From VAXT01 sp963698015 (GTDB taxonomy: Bacteria > Actinomycetota > Thermoleophilia > Gaiellales > Gaiellaceae): a DNA stretch of 64,000 nucleotides. The position numbers were made by a program, and so were the translations under genes. The stretch spans positions 1,488,001 through 1,552,000 of the forward strand of contig OY969109.1 in assembly GCA_963698015.1 (NCBI GenBank). The letters run 5' to 3'. Below the pieces are notes generated by a model that did no database searches, had not been told where the DNA came from, and was given only the letters and a program-made list of their open reading frames with translations. This document shows, in pieces, positions 10,353-26,553 of the stretch (within the stretch, counting starts at the first letter, position 1; the number at the start of each line of letters is the position of its first letter).

Positions 10353-12554
10353 ATGACCGAGTCGCGCAACATCTCTGCGCGGATGGCCCACTGGAGCGCG
10401 CAACACCGCAAGCTCGCCATCTTCGGCTGGCTCGCGTTCTGTTTCGTCGCGTTTGCGTTTGGGACGTTCGCGCTCGGCGTGACCAGTTTGGACGCCTCGA
10501 ATGCCGGTGTTCGCGAGTCGGGCCGCATGGACCGCCTGCTCAACAAGGACTTCAAGACTCCCGCCGGAGAGCGGGTCATCGTTCAGTCCCGAACGCTGAC
10601 TGCCACTGACGCGCGATTCGCCGTTGTGTTCGCCGACGTTCTCCGCCGCCTGAAGGCGAACAAGACGGCGACGAACTTCACGACGCCGGCCCAAGACACC
10701 GGGCTCGTCTCGGCGGACCAGCATTCGGCCCTGATCGACTTCGACGTCACCGGCGATCCAGACACCGCCTCGGATCGCGTTCAACCGATCCTCGACACGA
10801 CCGCGGCGGCGCAGGCGGCGCACTCCGATTTCGTGGTCGAGGAGTTCGGCGCCGCAAGCGGCGACAAGCAGCTGAACAAGGTCTTCACGGACGACCTCAA
10901 GAAGGCAGGCGAGCTTTCGATTCCGATCACGCTCGGAATCCTGCTCCTGGCCTTCGGGGCGCTCGTCGCGGCCGGCATCCCACTGTTGCTCGGGCTGACT
11001 GCTGTGATCGCGACCATGGGCCTTCTGGCGATTCCGAGCAAGATCTTCCCGATGGACGACAGCATCGGTGCGGTCGTCCTCCTGATCGGGCTCGCCGTCG
11101 GGGTCGACTACACGATGTTCTACTTGAAGCGCGAGCGAGAAGAACGCCGAGAGGGCAAGAGCCCTGAAGAGGCCCTCCAGATCGCTGCCGCGACCTCCGG
11201 CCGCTCCGTGCTCATCTCCGGGATCACGGTGATGATCGCCATGGCCGGGCTGTTCCTCACCGGCGACCCGACCTTCAAAGGATTCGGCGCGGCCACGATC
11301 CTCGTTGTCGCCGTGGCGGTGATCGGGTCGCTGACGGTCCTGCCGGCGACGCTGTCGTGGCTCGGCGACCGGGTCGAGAAGATCCACCTCCCGGTGGTCA
11401 AGAGCCTTCGCCCAGAGCACGGCGAGAGCCGGTTCTGGAGCGCGATCCTCGGCCCCGTTCTCCGGCACCCGATCCCCGCGATCGCATTGTCGGCAGGCTT
11501 CCTTCTCATCCTTTGTGGGGTCGCCTTGCAGCTGAAGACGGTCGTGCCGGGAGCAGACACGTACCCGCAGTCTCTACCGGTGGTGAAGACCTACAACAAG
11601 ATGCAGAAGGCCTTCCCCGGCGGCGAGACTCCGGCCCAGGTCGTCATCAAGGCGGACAACGTGCGTTCCGTCGCGGTCAAGGAGGCGATCGGACAGCTCA
11701 GCTGGCGGGCGCTCATAAAAAACGTCATGCACGAGCCGATCCTCACGGACGTGAACAAGTCGGGGACGGTCGCCGTCGTCTCGATACCCGTGGCGGGCTC
11801 AGGGACCGACGCTACCTCACAGAAGGCCGTGAACGCTTTGAGGGACGAGATCCTCCCCAACACGCTCGGCCTTGTGCCGACCATCGACGACTACGGGGTG
11901 ACCGGCGACACGGCGAGCTCGAAGGACTTCAACGACCAGATGGGCCAGAGACTCCCGTACGTCTTCGGCTTCGTGATCCTCCTCGCCTTCCTGCTCTTGA
12001 TGATCACGTTCCGGTCGATCGTCATCCCCACCGTGTCGATCGTGCTCAACCTGTTGTCGGTCGGAGCCTGCTACGGCATCCTCGTGCTCGTCTTCCAGGA
12101 CGGGATCGGGAAGGGGATTCTCAACTTCTCGTACACCGGCGGTGTGGCCGGGTTCATACCGGGTTTCCTCTTCGTGATCCTCTTCGGGCTCTCGATGGAC
12201 TACCACGTCTTCATCCTGAGCCGGATTCGTGAAGGCTACGACCAGGGACGAACGACAGCGGATGCGGTGGAGCACGGCATCAAGGTGAGCGCGGGCGTCG
12301 TGACGAGCGCCGCCATCGTCATGGTGTTCGTGTTCGCGATCTTCGGGACGCTGCAGATCCTCTTCTTGAAGCAGTTCGGCGTCGGGCTCGCCGCGGCGAT
12401 CCTGATCGACGCGACGGTCATTCGAGCCGTTCTGCTCCCGGCCACTTTGAAGCTCCTCGACGATTCGATCTGGTACCTGCCGCGCTGGCTCGAGTGGCTT
12501 CCACGGATCGAGCGCGAGAAAGCACCCGAGGCGCCGCCGATGCTGGCGCCCTAG
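10353..12554 (+). CDS. MMPL family RND transporter
   Basis: A 733-residue member of the MMPL/RND superfamily. The architecture is one helix (about 24-44), a large extracytoplasmic domain (45-185), five helices, a second helix and loop (about 370-530), then five more helices. The two proton-relay Asp-Tyr pairs are visible at D252-Y253 (GVDYTMF) and D616-Y617 (SMDYHVF). AGGAGGT at 10340-10346 fixes the start. In mycobacteria such proteins export lipids or siderophores; the substrate here is unknown. The gene stands alone, and its stop shares CTAG with the convergent small gene behind it. Confidence 0.92.
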   Translation: MTESRNISARMAHWSAQHRKLAIFGWLAFCFVAFAFGTFALGVTSLDASNAGVRESGRMDRLLNKDFKTPAGERVIVQSRTLTATDARFAVVFADVLRRLKANKTATNFTTPAQDTGLVSADQHSALIDFDVTGDPDTASDRVQPILDTTAAAQAAHSDFVVEEFGAASGDKQLNKVFTDDLKKAGELSIPITLGILLLAFGALVAAGIPLLLGLTAVIATMGLLAIPSKIFPMDDSIGAVVLLIGLAVGVDYTMFYLKREREERREGKSPEEALQIAAATSGRSVLISGITVMIAMAGLFLTGDPTFKGFGAATILVVAVAVIGSLTVLPATLSWLGDRVEKIHLPVVKSLRPEHGESRFWSAILGPVLRHPIPAIALSAGFLLILCGVALQLKTVVPGADTYPQSLPVVKTYNKMQKAFPGGETPAQVVIKADNVRSVAVKEAIGQLSWRALIKNVMHEPILTDVNKSGTVAVVSIPVAGSGTDATSQKAVNALRDEILPNTLGLVPTIDDYGVTGDTASSKDFNDQMGQRLPYVFGFVILLAFLLLMITFRSIVIPTVSIVLNLLSVGACYGILVLVFQDGIGKGILNFSYTGGVAGFIPGFLFVILFGLSMDYHVFILSRIREGYDQGRTTADAVEHGIKVSAGVVTSAAIVMVFVFAIFGTLQILFLKQFGVGLAAAILIDATVIRAVLLPATLKLLDDSIWYLPRWLEWLPRIEREKAPEAPPMLAP

Positions 12555-12694
12555 CTCTTCTGCGAAGGCGGGTCGCAGTGTTGCGGCTCGCCTTCGCAGC
12601 ACCCGAGCTTGAACCGGCAGCGGGGGCACTGCCACGTGCCATGACGCCACTCCATCTCGGCGGCACAGCGCCAGCAGCGCTCGGAGGCGGTCAC
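12551..12694 (-). CDS. Small zinc-ribbon protein (47 aa)
   Basis: This short minus-strand frame starts with GTG at 12694 and encodes 47 residues with two pairs of zinc-ligand cysteines: CWRC at 7-10 and CPRC at 23-26, followed by GCCEGEPQHCD. Two Cys-x2-Cys knuckles separated by 12 residues make a rubredoxin-like zinc ribbon. The Trp-, Cys- and charge-rich composition would be unlikely for a chance frame. Its TAG overlaps the TAG of the MMPL gene in a palindromic CTAG. Function is unknown; I infer a nucleic-acid- or protein-binding role only from the fold. Confidence 0.65.
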   Translation of the reverse strand: MTASERCWRCAAEMEWRHGTWQCPRCRFKLGCCEGEPQHCDPPSQKS

Positions 12695-12721
12695 AGAATG
12701 GCTGCTAATCTTCGACGGCTC

Positions 12722-12795
12722 GGCGGCGTAGCTCAGTTGGTTAGAGCAGCGGAATCATAATCCGCGTGTCGGAGGTTCGAGTCCTCCCGCCGCTA
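12722..12795 (+). tRNA. tRNA-Met (anticodon CAT), probably elongator
   Basis: The 74-nt sequence folds into a full cloverleaf: acceptor GGCGGCG with CGCCGCT (G1-T72 wobble), D arm GCTC/GAGC, anticodon arm GCGGA-ATCATAA-TCCGC with CAT in the loop, and T arm GGAGG-TTCGAGT-CCTCC. CCA is not encoded. The loop and the G1 start fit elongator Met better than initiator; tRNA-Ile with a lysidine-modified CAT cannot be fully excluded. It lies 22 nt upstream of rpmG. Confidence 0.92.
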
Positions 12796-12817
12796 CCTCC
12801 TCGTAGACTGAAGAGAA

Positions 12818-12979
12818 ATGGCATCCGGAGTCAGAGACGCAATCACGCTTGCCTGCACCGAGTGTAGGCGCCGCAACTACCAGAGCTCGAAGTCGAAGCG
12901 GAACACGCCCGACCGCGTCGAGCTCAAGAAGTACTGCCGCTGGTGCGGTCGCCACACCGCGCACCGGGAGACGCGCTAA
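12818..12979 (+). CDS. rpmG: 50S ribosomal protein L33
   Basis: A 53-residue L33 of the zinc-binding type, with CTEC at residues 13-16 and CRWC at 40-43 plus the basic YQSSKSKRNTPDRVELKKYC core. It starts with an ATG 22 nt after tRNA-Met. Its TAA overlaps the secE start (TAATG), so translation is coupled. The order rpmG-secE-nusG-rplK-rplA is the standard bacterial one and supports the call. Confidence 0.95.
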   Translation: MASGVRDAITLACTECRRRNYQSSKSKRNTPDRVELKKYCRWCGRHTAHRETR

Positions 12980-13344
12980 TGGCCCGGAACACCAGGCAGC
13001 GCAGGCGCCAGCGGCGTCGAGCGCAGAGCAGCGCCGGAGGAGGAGCCGAGCAGGCGCAGCCGCAGGAGAAGAGCGTCACCCAGCGAGCGCGGGCGCGCCA
13101 GCAGGCCGTTCGCCCGTCCGCTCAGCCGCAGAAGAGCCAGACCGGCGCACGCCGTGTCCCGGGCAGCGGCTTCAGGCGCTTCGTCTCCGAGTCCTGGGCC
13201 GAGCTCAAGAAGGTCGAGTGGCCGACCCAGAACCAGGTCGTCCAGGGCACGATCGTCGTCATCATCGCCTGCGGGATCGTCGGCGCCTACCTCTGGATCG
13301 CCGACCTCATCTTCAAGCCCCTCGTCCGCAACATCCTTCTCTAG
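12979..13344 (+). CDS. secE: Preprotein translocase subunit SecE
   Basis: A 121-residue protein. The conserved SecE amphipathic helix and hinge (SWAELKKVEWPTQNQVVQGT, about 77-96) precede one membrane helix (IVVIIACGIVGAYLWIADLIF). The first ~65 residues are a low-complexity Arg/Gln/Ala-rich extension (RQRRRQRRRAQ and more) that is absent from short SecE proteins. SecE clamps SecY, encoded at 41006-42259, in the Sec channel. The ATG overlaps the rpmG stop. Confidence 0.95.
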   Translation: MARNTRQRRRQRRRAQSSAGGGAEQAQPQEKSVTQRARARQQAVRPSAQPQKSQTGARRVPGSGFRRFVSESWAELKKVEWPTQNQVVQGTIVVIIACGIVGAYLWIADLIFKPLVRNILL

Positions 13345-13348
13345 AGTC

Positions 13349-13879
13349 GTGTTTCGCTGGTACGTCATCAACACCTACTCGGGGCACGAGAACAAGGTGA
13401 AGACCAATCTCGAGCACCGGATCATCTCGATGAACCAGGGCCCGCGGTTCCGCCGCGTTGTCGTCCCGACCGAGCAGGTGATCGAGACGAAGGACGGCCA
13501 GAAGGTGCAGATCGAGAAGCGCGTGCTTCCCGGCTACGTGCTCGTGAACATGGACCTCGACGACGACGCCTGGGGCGTGGTCAAGAACACGCCGGGCGTC
13601 ACCGGGTTCGTGGGCGCCGGCAACACCCCGGTGCCGCTGTCCCAGCCGGAGGTCGACAGGATCCTCAAGACGGGTACCGCGCTCGGCGAGCGCCAGCGTG
13701 CCCAGGTCGAGTTCTCGCTCGGCGAGTCGGTGAAGGTAACCTCAGGGCCGCTCTCGGACTTCGACGGCGAGATCGTCGACGTCAATGCGGACGCCCAGAA
13801 GCTCAAGGTGCTCGTCGACATCTTCGAGCGCCAGGTGCCCGTCGAGCTCGGATTCGACCAGGTGAAGAAGCTGGACTGA
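13349..13879 (+). CDS. nusG: Transcription elongation/termination factor NusG
   Basis: A 176-residue NusG with the N-terminal NGN domain (FRWYVINTYSGHENKVKTNL, LPGYVLVNMDLDD, TPGVTGFVG) and the C-terminal KOW domain (GESVKVTSGPLSDFDGEIVDV). The start is the GTG at 13349, only 4 nt after the secE stop; the frame is open further upstream but overlaps secE. NusG binds the beta-prime clamp and links RNA polymerase to Rho or ribosomal S10, both partners being encoded in this window except Rho. Confidence 0.96.
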   Translation: MFRWYVINTYSGHENKVKTNLEHRIISMNQGPRFRRVVVPTEQVIETKDGQKVQIEKRVLPGYVLVNMDLDDDAWGVVKNTPGVTGFVGAGNTPVPLSQPEVDRILKTGTALGERQRAQVEFSLGESVKVTSGPLSDFDGEIVDVNADAQKLKVLVDIFERQVPVELGFDQVKKLD

Positions 13880-13880
13880 C

Positions 13881-14306
13881 ATGGCGAAGAAAGTTCTGAC
13901 ACTGATCAAGCTGCAGATCCCGGGCGGGCAGGCGAACCCTGCGCCGCCGGTCGGTCCTGCACTCGGCCAGCACGGCGTCAACATCATGGAGTTCTGCAAG
14001 GCGTTCAATGCCCAGACCCAGCAGGAGAACGGGCGGATCACGCCGGTCGAGATCACGGTCTACGAGGACCGCTCGTTCACGTTCATCACGAAGACGCCGC
14101 CGGCGGCCGTCCTGATCAAGGAGGCGCTGCGGCTGGAGAAGGGCTCCGCCGAGCCGAACCGCGAGAAGGTCGGACGGCTCACGCGCGACCAGGTACGCCA
14201 GATCGCCGAGGTCAAGATGCCCGATCTGAACGCGCGCGACGTCGAGCAGGCGATGAAGGTCGTCGCCGGCACCGCGCGCTCGATGGGAGTGGAGACGGAC
14301 CTGTGA
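13881..14306 (+). CDS. rplK: 50S ribosomal protein L11
   Basis: A 141-residue L11 with the N-terminal KLQIPGGQANPAPPVGPALG segment and the C-terminal RNA-binding domain ending GTARSMGVE. It binds the GTPase-associated centre of 23S rRNA. The start ATG is one base after the nusG stop, and the stop overlaps the rplA GTG start (GTGA). Confidence 0.98.
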   Translation: MAKKVLTLIKLQIPGGQANPAPPVGPALGQHGVNIMEFCKAFNAQTQQENGRITPVEITVYEDRSFTFITKTPPAAVLIKEALRLEKGSAEPNREKVGRLTRDQVRQIAEVKMPDLNARDVEQAMKVVAGTARSMGVETDL

Positions 14307-15040
14307 GCCACGGCAAGCAGTACCGAAACGCGCGTGCGGCCTTCGACCGAGAGGAGCTGTACTCGCCGGCCCAGGCGATCAGGCTGCTGAAGGGCTTCGA
14401 GACCGCGAAGTTCGACGAGACCGTGGAGGCGCACTTCAATCTCGGTCTCAACGTCCGCCACGCGGAGCAGCAGCTGCGCGGGACGCTGATGCTCCCGCAC
14501 GGCACCGGCCGCGAGGCCAAGGTTGCCGTCTTCGCCGAGGGCGACAAGGCGCGCGAGGCGCAGGAGGCCGGCGCGGACATCGTCGGCACCGCCGATCTCG
14601 CGTCGCAGATCGAGGAGGGCTTCGACGACTTCGACGTCGCCGTCGCCACGCCCGATCAGATGAGCGTCGTCGGCAAGCTCGGGCGGATCCTCGGCCCGCG
14701 CGGGAAGATGCCGAACCCGAAGACCGGCACCGTGACGATGGACGTCGGCAAGGCCGTCCGCGAGGCGAAGGCCGGCAAGCTCGAGTACCGCACCGACCGC
14801 GGCGCGAACGTCCACGTGACGATCGGCAAGAAGAGCTTCGACGAGCGCCAGCTCGCCGAGAACTACGCCGCGCTGATCGACGAGATCATGCGCGCGAAGC
14901 CGGCCGCCGCGAAGGGGCGCTACATTCATTCCGTTACCCTGACGAGCACGATGGGGCCGGGAGTGCGCGTCGACCCGGCCCGCACGAGAGGAATCGTCGA
15001 AGACCTGGAGGCAGGACAGCCCGAAGCAGTTTCAGCGTAA
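14303..15040 (+). CDS. rplA: 50S ribosomal protein L1
   Basis: A 245-residue L1 with GRILGPRGKMPNPKTGTV (the conserved L1 signature) at about 130-147. It forms the L1 stalk and in many bacteria represses its own operon by binding the mRNA leader. The GTG start overlaps the rplK stop. A 181-nt gap follows before rplJ. Confidence 0.98.
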   Translation: MSHGKQYRNARAAFDREELYSPAQAIRLLKGFETAKFDETVEAHFNLGLNVRHAEQQLRGTLMLPHGTGREAKVAVFAEGDKAREAQEAGADIVGTADLASQIEEGFDDFDVAVATPDQMSVVGKLGRILGPRGKMPNPKTGTVTMDVGKAVREAKAGKLEYRTDRGANVHVTIGKKSFDERQLAENYAALIDEIMRAKPAAAKGRYIHSVTLTSTMGPGVRVDPARTRGIVEDLEAGQPEAVSA

Positions 15041-15221
15041 GGAGCCCGTCGCCAAAGACAGTTGGCAGTCTTGAAGACGGCCGCGCCAGCGAAGCTGGCA
15101 CGGCCTCTAGCGGCATCGCAAGCGATGCCGTGGGCAGAAGTCCAGCCGAGGTGCGGTCGCAGCGAGAGTCATCTCGTCGACCCGCCTGCGTGCGGGTCGA
15201 AGTCGTTTAGGAGGTGATTCG
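15041..15221 (+). promoter_or_regulatory. rplJ leader region with several hairpins
   Basis: This 181-nt gap separates rplA from rplJ and carries at least three potential hairpins: GGCCG-GCCAGC-GAA-GCTGGC-CGGCC (about 15079-15106), GGCATCGCAAGCGATGCC (15112-15129) and GACCCGC-CTGCGT-GCGGGTC (15179-15198). In other bacteria the same gap carries the L10-L7/L12 autoregulatory site. I see no kink-turn that I can assign with certainty. It ends with a near-perfect ribosome binding site, AGGAGGTGAT at 15209-15218. Confidence 0.5.
15112..15129. repeat. Short hairpin repeat, family 2 (copy 2)
   Basis: The perfect palindromic 18-mer GGCATCGCAAGCGATGCC sits in the rplA-rplJ leader. It is identical to the copy at 31890-31907 and differs by one base from the copy at 1676-1693. 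Confidence 0.65.
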
Positions 15222-15962
15222 ATGCAGAAATCTGAAAAAGAACGAGTCGTCGCGGAGCTGACCGAGCGCCTGCAGGGCGCCGAGACGCTCATCGTCGCCG
15301 ACTACCGCGGCCTGACCGTGACCCAGATCGCCGAGCTGCGCGGGAAGCTCTACGAGCACGGGGCGCGTTTCTCGGTCGTCAAGAACTCGCTCACGAGGCG
15401 TGCGGCGGAGTCCGCCGGCATCGAGCCGTTGCTCGAGCTGCTCGACGGCCCAACCGCGATCGCCTTCCTGGAGTCGGACGGCGATCCGGTCGCGGTCGCG
15501 AAGGCGCTCGACGACGCCGTCCGCGCGGACACGATCACGCTCAAGGGCGGCCTGCTCGAGGGCGCACAGATCGGCGCGGACGACCTCAAGCAGCTGGCCA
15601 AGCTTCCGCCGGCCGAGACGCTGCGCGCGCAGCTCGTCGGCGCAGTCGCCGGCCCGGTGACCGCGATCGTCGGGCTGTTCGCGGCGCCGATGCGCGAGCT
15701 CGTCGGTGTGATCGACGCCCGGATCCGCCAGCTCGAGGAGCAGGGCGAGACGGCAGAGCCGCCAGCGGAGGACGAGGCCCCGGCCGAGGAACCGGCCGCA
15801 GAGGCCAAGCCCGCTGCAGAGGAGCCGGTAGCTGAAGAGGCGTCTGCGGAAGAAGAACCTCCGGCTGAAGAGCCGGCCGCCGAGGAGCCGGCTGCCGAAG
15901 GCGAGCACGAGGAAGCACAAGCAGAACCTGAGCAGGAATCCCAGGAAGGAGAGGAGCAGTAA
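15222..15962 (+). CDS. rplJ: 50S ribosomal protein L10 with acidic C-terminal tail
   Basis: The first ~172 residues are a normal L10 (ADYRGLTVTQIAELRGKL, RFSVVKNSLTRRA, GPTAIAFLESDGDPVAVAK). The remaining ~75 residues are a Glu/Ala/Pro-rich tail made of repeats such as AEEPAAE. L10 anchors L7/L12 dimers at the stalk base. The start has an ideal ribosome binding site. The stop overlaps the rplL ATG (TAATG), fitting the coupled synthesis of L10 and L7/L12. Confidence 0.97.
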   Translation: MQKSEKERVVAELTERLQGAETLIVADYRGLTVTQIAELRGKLYEHGARFSVVKNSLTRRAAESAGIEPLLELLDGPTAIAFLESDGDPVAVAKALDDAVRADTITLKGGLLEGAQIGADDLKQLAKLPPAETLRAQLVGAVAGPVTAIVGLFAAPMRELVGVIDARIRQLEEQGETAEPPAEDEAPAEEPAAEAKPAAEEPVAEEASAEEEPPAEEPAAEEPAAEGEHEEAQAEPEQESQEGEEQ

Positions 15963-16348
15963 TGGCAACCAAGACGGACACCGACAAGCTCGTCGAGTCG
16001 CTGGGCGGGATGACCGTCCTCGAGCTCGTCGAGCTGAAGAACAAGCTCGAGGAGGAGTGGGGCGTCACTGCGGCAGCGCCGATGGCCGTCGCCGCTGCTC
16101 CGGCTGCGGGCGACGGAGCCGCGGCCGCCGAGGAGAAGACGGCCTTCGACGTCGTCCTCACAGAGGCCGGCGGTCAGAAGATCCAGGTGATCAAGGTCGT
16201 GCGCGCGATCACCGGGCTCGGCCTCAAGGAGGCCAAAGACCTCGTCGACGGCGCGCCGAACCCGGTCAAGGAAGGCGTCGCGCAGGATGAGGCCGACCAG
16301 CTCAAGGCGCAGCTCGAGGAAGCAGGCGCCACCGTCGAGCTCAAGTAG
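15962..16348 (+). CDS. rplL: 50S ribosomal protein L7/L12
   Basis: A 128-residue L7/L12 with the N-terminal dimerisation domain (MTVLELVELKNKLEEEWGV), an Ala-rich hinge (about 38-60) and the C-terminal factor-binding domain (KTAFDVVLTEAGGQKIQVIK ... GLGLKEAKDLVDGAPNPVKE). It recruits EF-G and EF-Tu. Last gene before a 456-nt gap that precedes rpoB. Confidence 0.98.
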   Translation: MATKTDTDKLVESLGGMTVLELVELKNKLEEEWGVTAAAPMAVAAAPAAGDGAAAAEEKTAFDVVLTEAGGQKIQVIKVVRAITGLGLKEAKDLVDGAPNPVKEGVAQDEADQLKAQLEEAGATVELK

Positions 16349-16473
16349 CGTTCGCCTCGACAGACAGGTCTTCGACCCGGTTTCCTGACGCGTTGCTGCG
16401 TACCCGTATGCCGGTGGGACAGTGTTAGCCACACGGCCCGCCGGCAGGAGGGTGCGCAGCAGCGCGAGGCGAG

Positions 16474-16503
16474 GGCGGAGCCGGGCTTTGCCCGGCGGGA
16501 GCC
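16474..16503 (+). repeat. Hairpin repeat, family 1 (copy B)
   Basis: This 30-nt unit runs from GGCGGAGC to GGCGGGAGCC with the stem CCGGGCTTTGCCCGG. It is extended by GAGGGC and GCCCTC arms outside the unit, giving a longer hairpin. Related copies are at 4039-4068 (minus) and 59544-59573. Confidence 0.7.
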
Positions 16504-16708
16504 CTCGCCGGTCAGGGAAGCGGGGCTAGCCCGCGCCGCCGAGAGTCAGGAACGCCGCAGCCGTTACGCAGAGGCTGACGAACGAAAATGCCAGCAGAAG
16601 CCGCATGTTTCGCCCCGAACGGTTACACGGATCAGCCCCTTCTGCAAGACGTTTCTTGACGCAGGGGATATAGTCGATCTCGTAGCGAGGGCCGTCGCGC
16701 TGCAGCGC

Positions 16709-16738
16709 TTGCGCAGCGACGGTCCGTTTCGCTATTCT
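16709..16738 (+). promoter_or_regulatory. Putative rpoB promoter
   Basis: TTGCGC (16709-16714) and TATTCT (16733-16738) are separated by 18 nt and lie about 66 nt upstream of the rpoB start. The bases just before the -10 (TTTCGCTA) match those before the -10 of the candidate rpsL promoter, which adds some weight. Confidence 0.45.
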
Positions 16739-16804
16739 GTTCTGTTCCGGCCGTAGATCCGCGCACCCGCACCCGCTCGCCGCAATACAAGGGAGGCTCC
16801 ACAC

Positions 16805-20389
<3,585 letters not shown>

Positions 20390-20396
20390 GGGAACC

Positions 20397-25001
<4,605 letters not shown>

Positions 25002-25005
25002 ACTG

Positions 25006-25048
25006 ACGAAGCGCGGGGGCGGCGCAAACGCCGTCCCTTGCGCTTCGT
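25006..25048 (+). terminator. Strong hairpin after rpoC
   Basis: Five bases after the rpoC stop, ACGAAGCGC pairs with GCGCTTCGT and the inner GGGACGGCG-type arms pair as well, making a stem of about 18 bp with a CAAA loop. There is no T-tract, so it may work as a terminator in the manner of high-GC genomes or as an mRNA 3-prime stabiliser. Confidence 0.55.
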
Positions 25049-25051
25049 GAC

Positions 25052-25064
25052 GGGGTCAGACCCC
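25052..25064. repeat. REP-like palindrome GGGGTCAGACCCC
   Basis: A perfect 13-nt hairpin followed by TTT lies just after the rpoC terminator. Its reverse-complement form GGGGTCTGACCCC is at 25165-25177, and AGGGTCTGACCCT is at 48233-48245. Similar palindromes are known in many bacteria as dispersed REP-like elements. Confidence 0.6.
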
Positions 25065-25164
25065 TTTACAAGAGCAGTATCGGGCCGGAGCGGACTCGCC
25101 TTCGTTCCACGTCATGGGGATAGAACCGTGCCCTTCCGGCTCGAAGGCGTCACGCTTTTGGAGC

Positions 25165-25177
25165 GGGGTCTGACCCC
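25165..25177. repeat. REP-like palindrome GGGGTCTGACCCC
   Basis: This is the inverse partner of the palindrome at 25052-25064; the 100-nt stretch between them holds no gene. It lies 3 nt from the stop codon of the GGDEF gene and could end that transcript. Confidence 0.6.
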
Positions 25178-25180
25178 GGG

Positions 25181-26401
25181 TTAGCCGGCCTGCGAGCTCG
25201 GTGGCTCTTCGGGCGGCGGGACCGGGCTGAGGCCCGGCGGCATGTTCGCCGGCGGCTGTGGCTGGATCAGGCTCGCGGCCACGACCTGGCCCTTGCCGGC
25301 CTCCTTCGCGCCGTAGAGCGCGTGGTCGGCCCGCTGGAAGAACGCGATTGCATCGTCGTCCGCCTGGAGCTCGGCGACACCGGCCGACATCGTCAACGGC
25401 CCTGCCTCGCCGACGGGCTTCGACGAGAGCGCGGCACGCAGCCGCGCATAGAGCTGGTCCGCGTCCCTGAGCCGCGACTCCGGAAGGATGACCGCGAACT
25501 CGTCGCCGCCAACGCGGCACGCGATGTCGGCCGAGCGCACGACGTCGCGGACCCGCTCGGATGCCTCGGCCAGGACGCCGTCTCCGGAAAGGTGCCCGAT
25601 GCGGTCGTTGATCGCCTTGAAGTCGTCGAGGTCGAAGATGATCAGGGCGAGGTTCCGGTTGTAGCGGTGTGCGCGCGCGACCTCGCGGGCGAGCGTTTCG
25701 TGGAAATAGCGGCGGTTGTGCAGGCCGGTCAGTGCGTCAAGGTCGGCGAGCTGGCGGGCCTCGCGGAAGCGACGCGCGTTCTCGATCGCCGGGCCTGCGC
25801 GCAGCGCGAGCTCCTCCAGCTCCGAGACCTGCGCTTCGCCGAAGGTCGGCTCCGTCGAGCGCGTGAAGATCGTGAGCAGTCCGAGCTGGGCGGTCTCGCC
25901 TGGCAGAGGGACGGCGACGCCGGAGCGGATCGCCTCGCTGTCGGAGCCGTCCTCCTCGGTCCCGTACTCGTACGACATCGAGATCGCCCGCGCTTCGCGG
26001 CCGTCCGGCGGGCCGAGCACGGCCTGGCGCTCCGCCTCCTCGGTCGAGAGGCCGAGCGTCGCGACGATCGGCTCGCCACCCGGCGGCGTCGCGACCGTGA
26101 TCAGCGCGGCATCCACGCCGTCGATCGCGCCTGCCGCCTCGAGCACTCGGTTCAGCACCTCGTCGAGGTCGATCGAGCCGGCGAGCTCTCCGAGCATCCG
26201 CGTGCGGTGGCCCTCGGCCTGCGTCCGCTCGATCGTGTCGGTCAGGTCGCGGACCATCGCGTCCATGCGCGCCTCGAGCTTGTCGACGGCGCCCGAAAGC
26301 CGGTCCTCGGGCTCGCGGCGGCGCTGCCAGAGCCACAGCACGAGCAGCGTGACCAGCAGCGTGGCGAGCGCTGCTCCAACGGCGGCGAGGGCGATCGTCA
26401 T
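25181..26401 (-). CDS. Membrane-anchored GAF-GGDEF diguanylate cyclase
   Basis: A 406-residue signalling enzyme predicted to make cyclic di-GMP. It has one N-terminal membrane helix (about 3-25), a short coiled coil (30-65), a GAF-type sensor (about 75-210) and a GGDEF domain (about 218-370). The active-site motif GGDEF is at 298-302, and an RxxD product-inhibition site (R289-D292) lies five residues before it, so the enzyme is probably active and feedback-regulated. The last ~25 residues are Pro-rich. It is transcribed against the flanking operons and interrupts the usual rpoC-rpsL neighbourhood. Confidence 0.92.
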   Translation of the reverse strand: MTIALAAVGAALATLLVTLLVLWLWQRRREPEDRLSGAVDKLEARMDAMVRDLTDTIERTQAEGHRTRMLGELAGSIDLDEVLNRVLEAAGAIDGVDAALITVATPPGGEPIVATLGLSTEEAERQAVLGPPDGREARAISMSYEYGTEEDGSDSEAIRSGVAVPLPGETAQLGLLTIFTRSTEPTFGEAQVSELEELALRAGPAIENARRFREARQLADLDALTGLHNRRYFHETLAREVARAHRYNRNLALIIFDLDDFKAINDRIGHLSGDGVLAEASERVRDVVRSADIACRVGGDEFAVILPESRLRDADQLYARLRAALSSKPVGEAGPLTMSAGVAELQADDDAIAFFQRADHALYGAKEAGKGQVVAASLIQPQPPANMPPGLSPVPPPEEPPSSQAG

Positions 26402-26553
26402 CGCCGCTCCCTCACAATCTCGCTCCTCTCATGGTCTCGGCCGCTTTCCCGCGAAATCCGAGCGGCCGGGGGCGGTTTCATCTTCACTGTAATCGGCATT
26501 TTCGGGACTGCCTATAGGCCGAATGGCCCCTTCAAGCCTCTTCGTTGCGCGGT

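Larger units (their letters stand above)
16349..16804 (+). other. rplL-rpoB intergenic region (456 nt)
   Basis: No gene is convincing here; a 92-codon minus-strand frame at 16526-16804 has no family features. The stretch holds a dispersed hairpin repeat (16474-16503), a second palindrome GCGGGGCTAGCCCGC near 16519, a probable rpoB promoter (16709-16738) and a GGGAGG ribosome binding site at 16791-16796. The gap suggests that rpoBC has its own transcription start in addition to read-through from rplJL. Confidence 0.6.

Noticed and set aside
12494..12760. 88-codon plus-strand frame running into tRNA-Met
   Set aside because: It overlaps the end of the MMPL gene and the tRNA, and the minus-strand zinc-ribbon frame explains the region better.
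16526..16804. 92-codon minus-strand frame in the rplL-rpoB gap
   Set aside because: It has no recognisable motif and would run through the probable rpoB promoter and ribosome binding site.
25049..25180. Short gene between rpoC and the GGDEF gene
   Set aside because: A long minus-strand frame at 25056-25520 mainly overlaps the GGDEF gene; the gap itself shows palindromes but no coding features.
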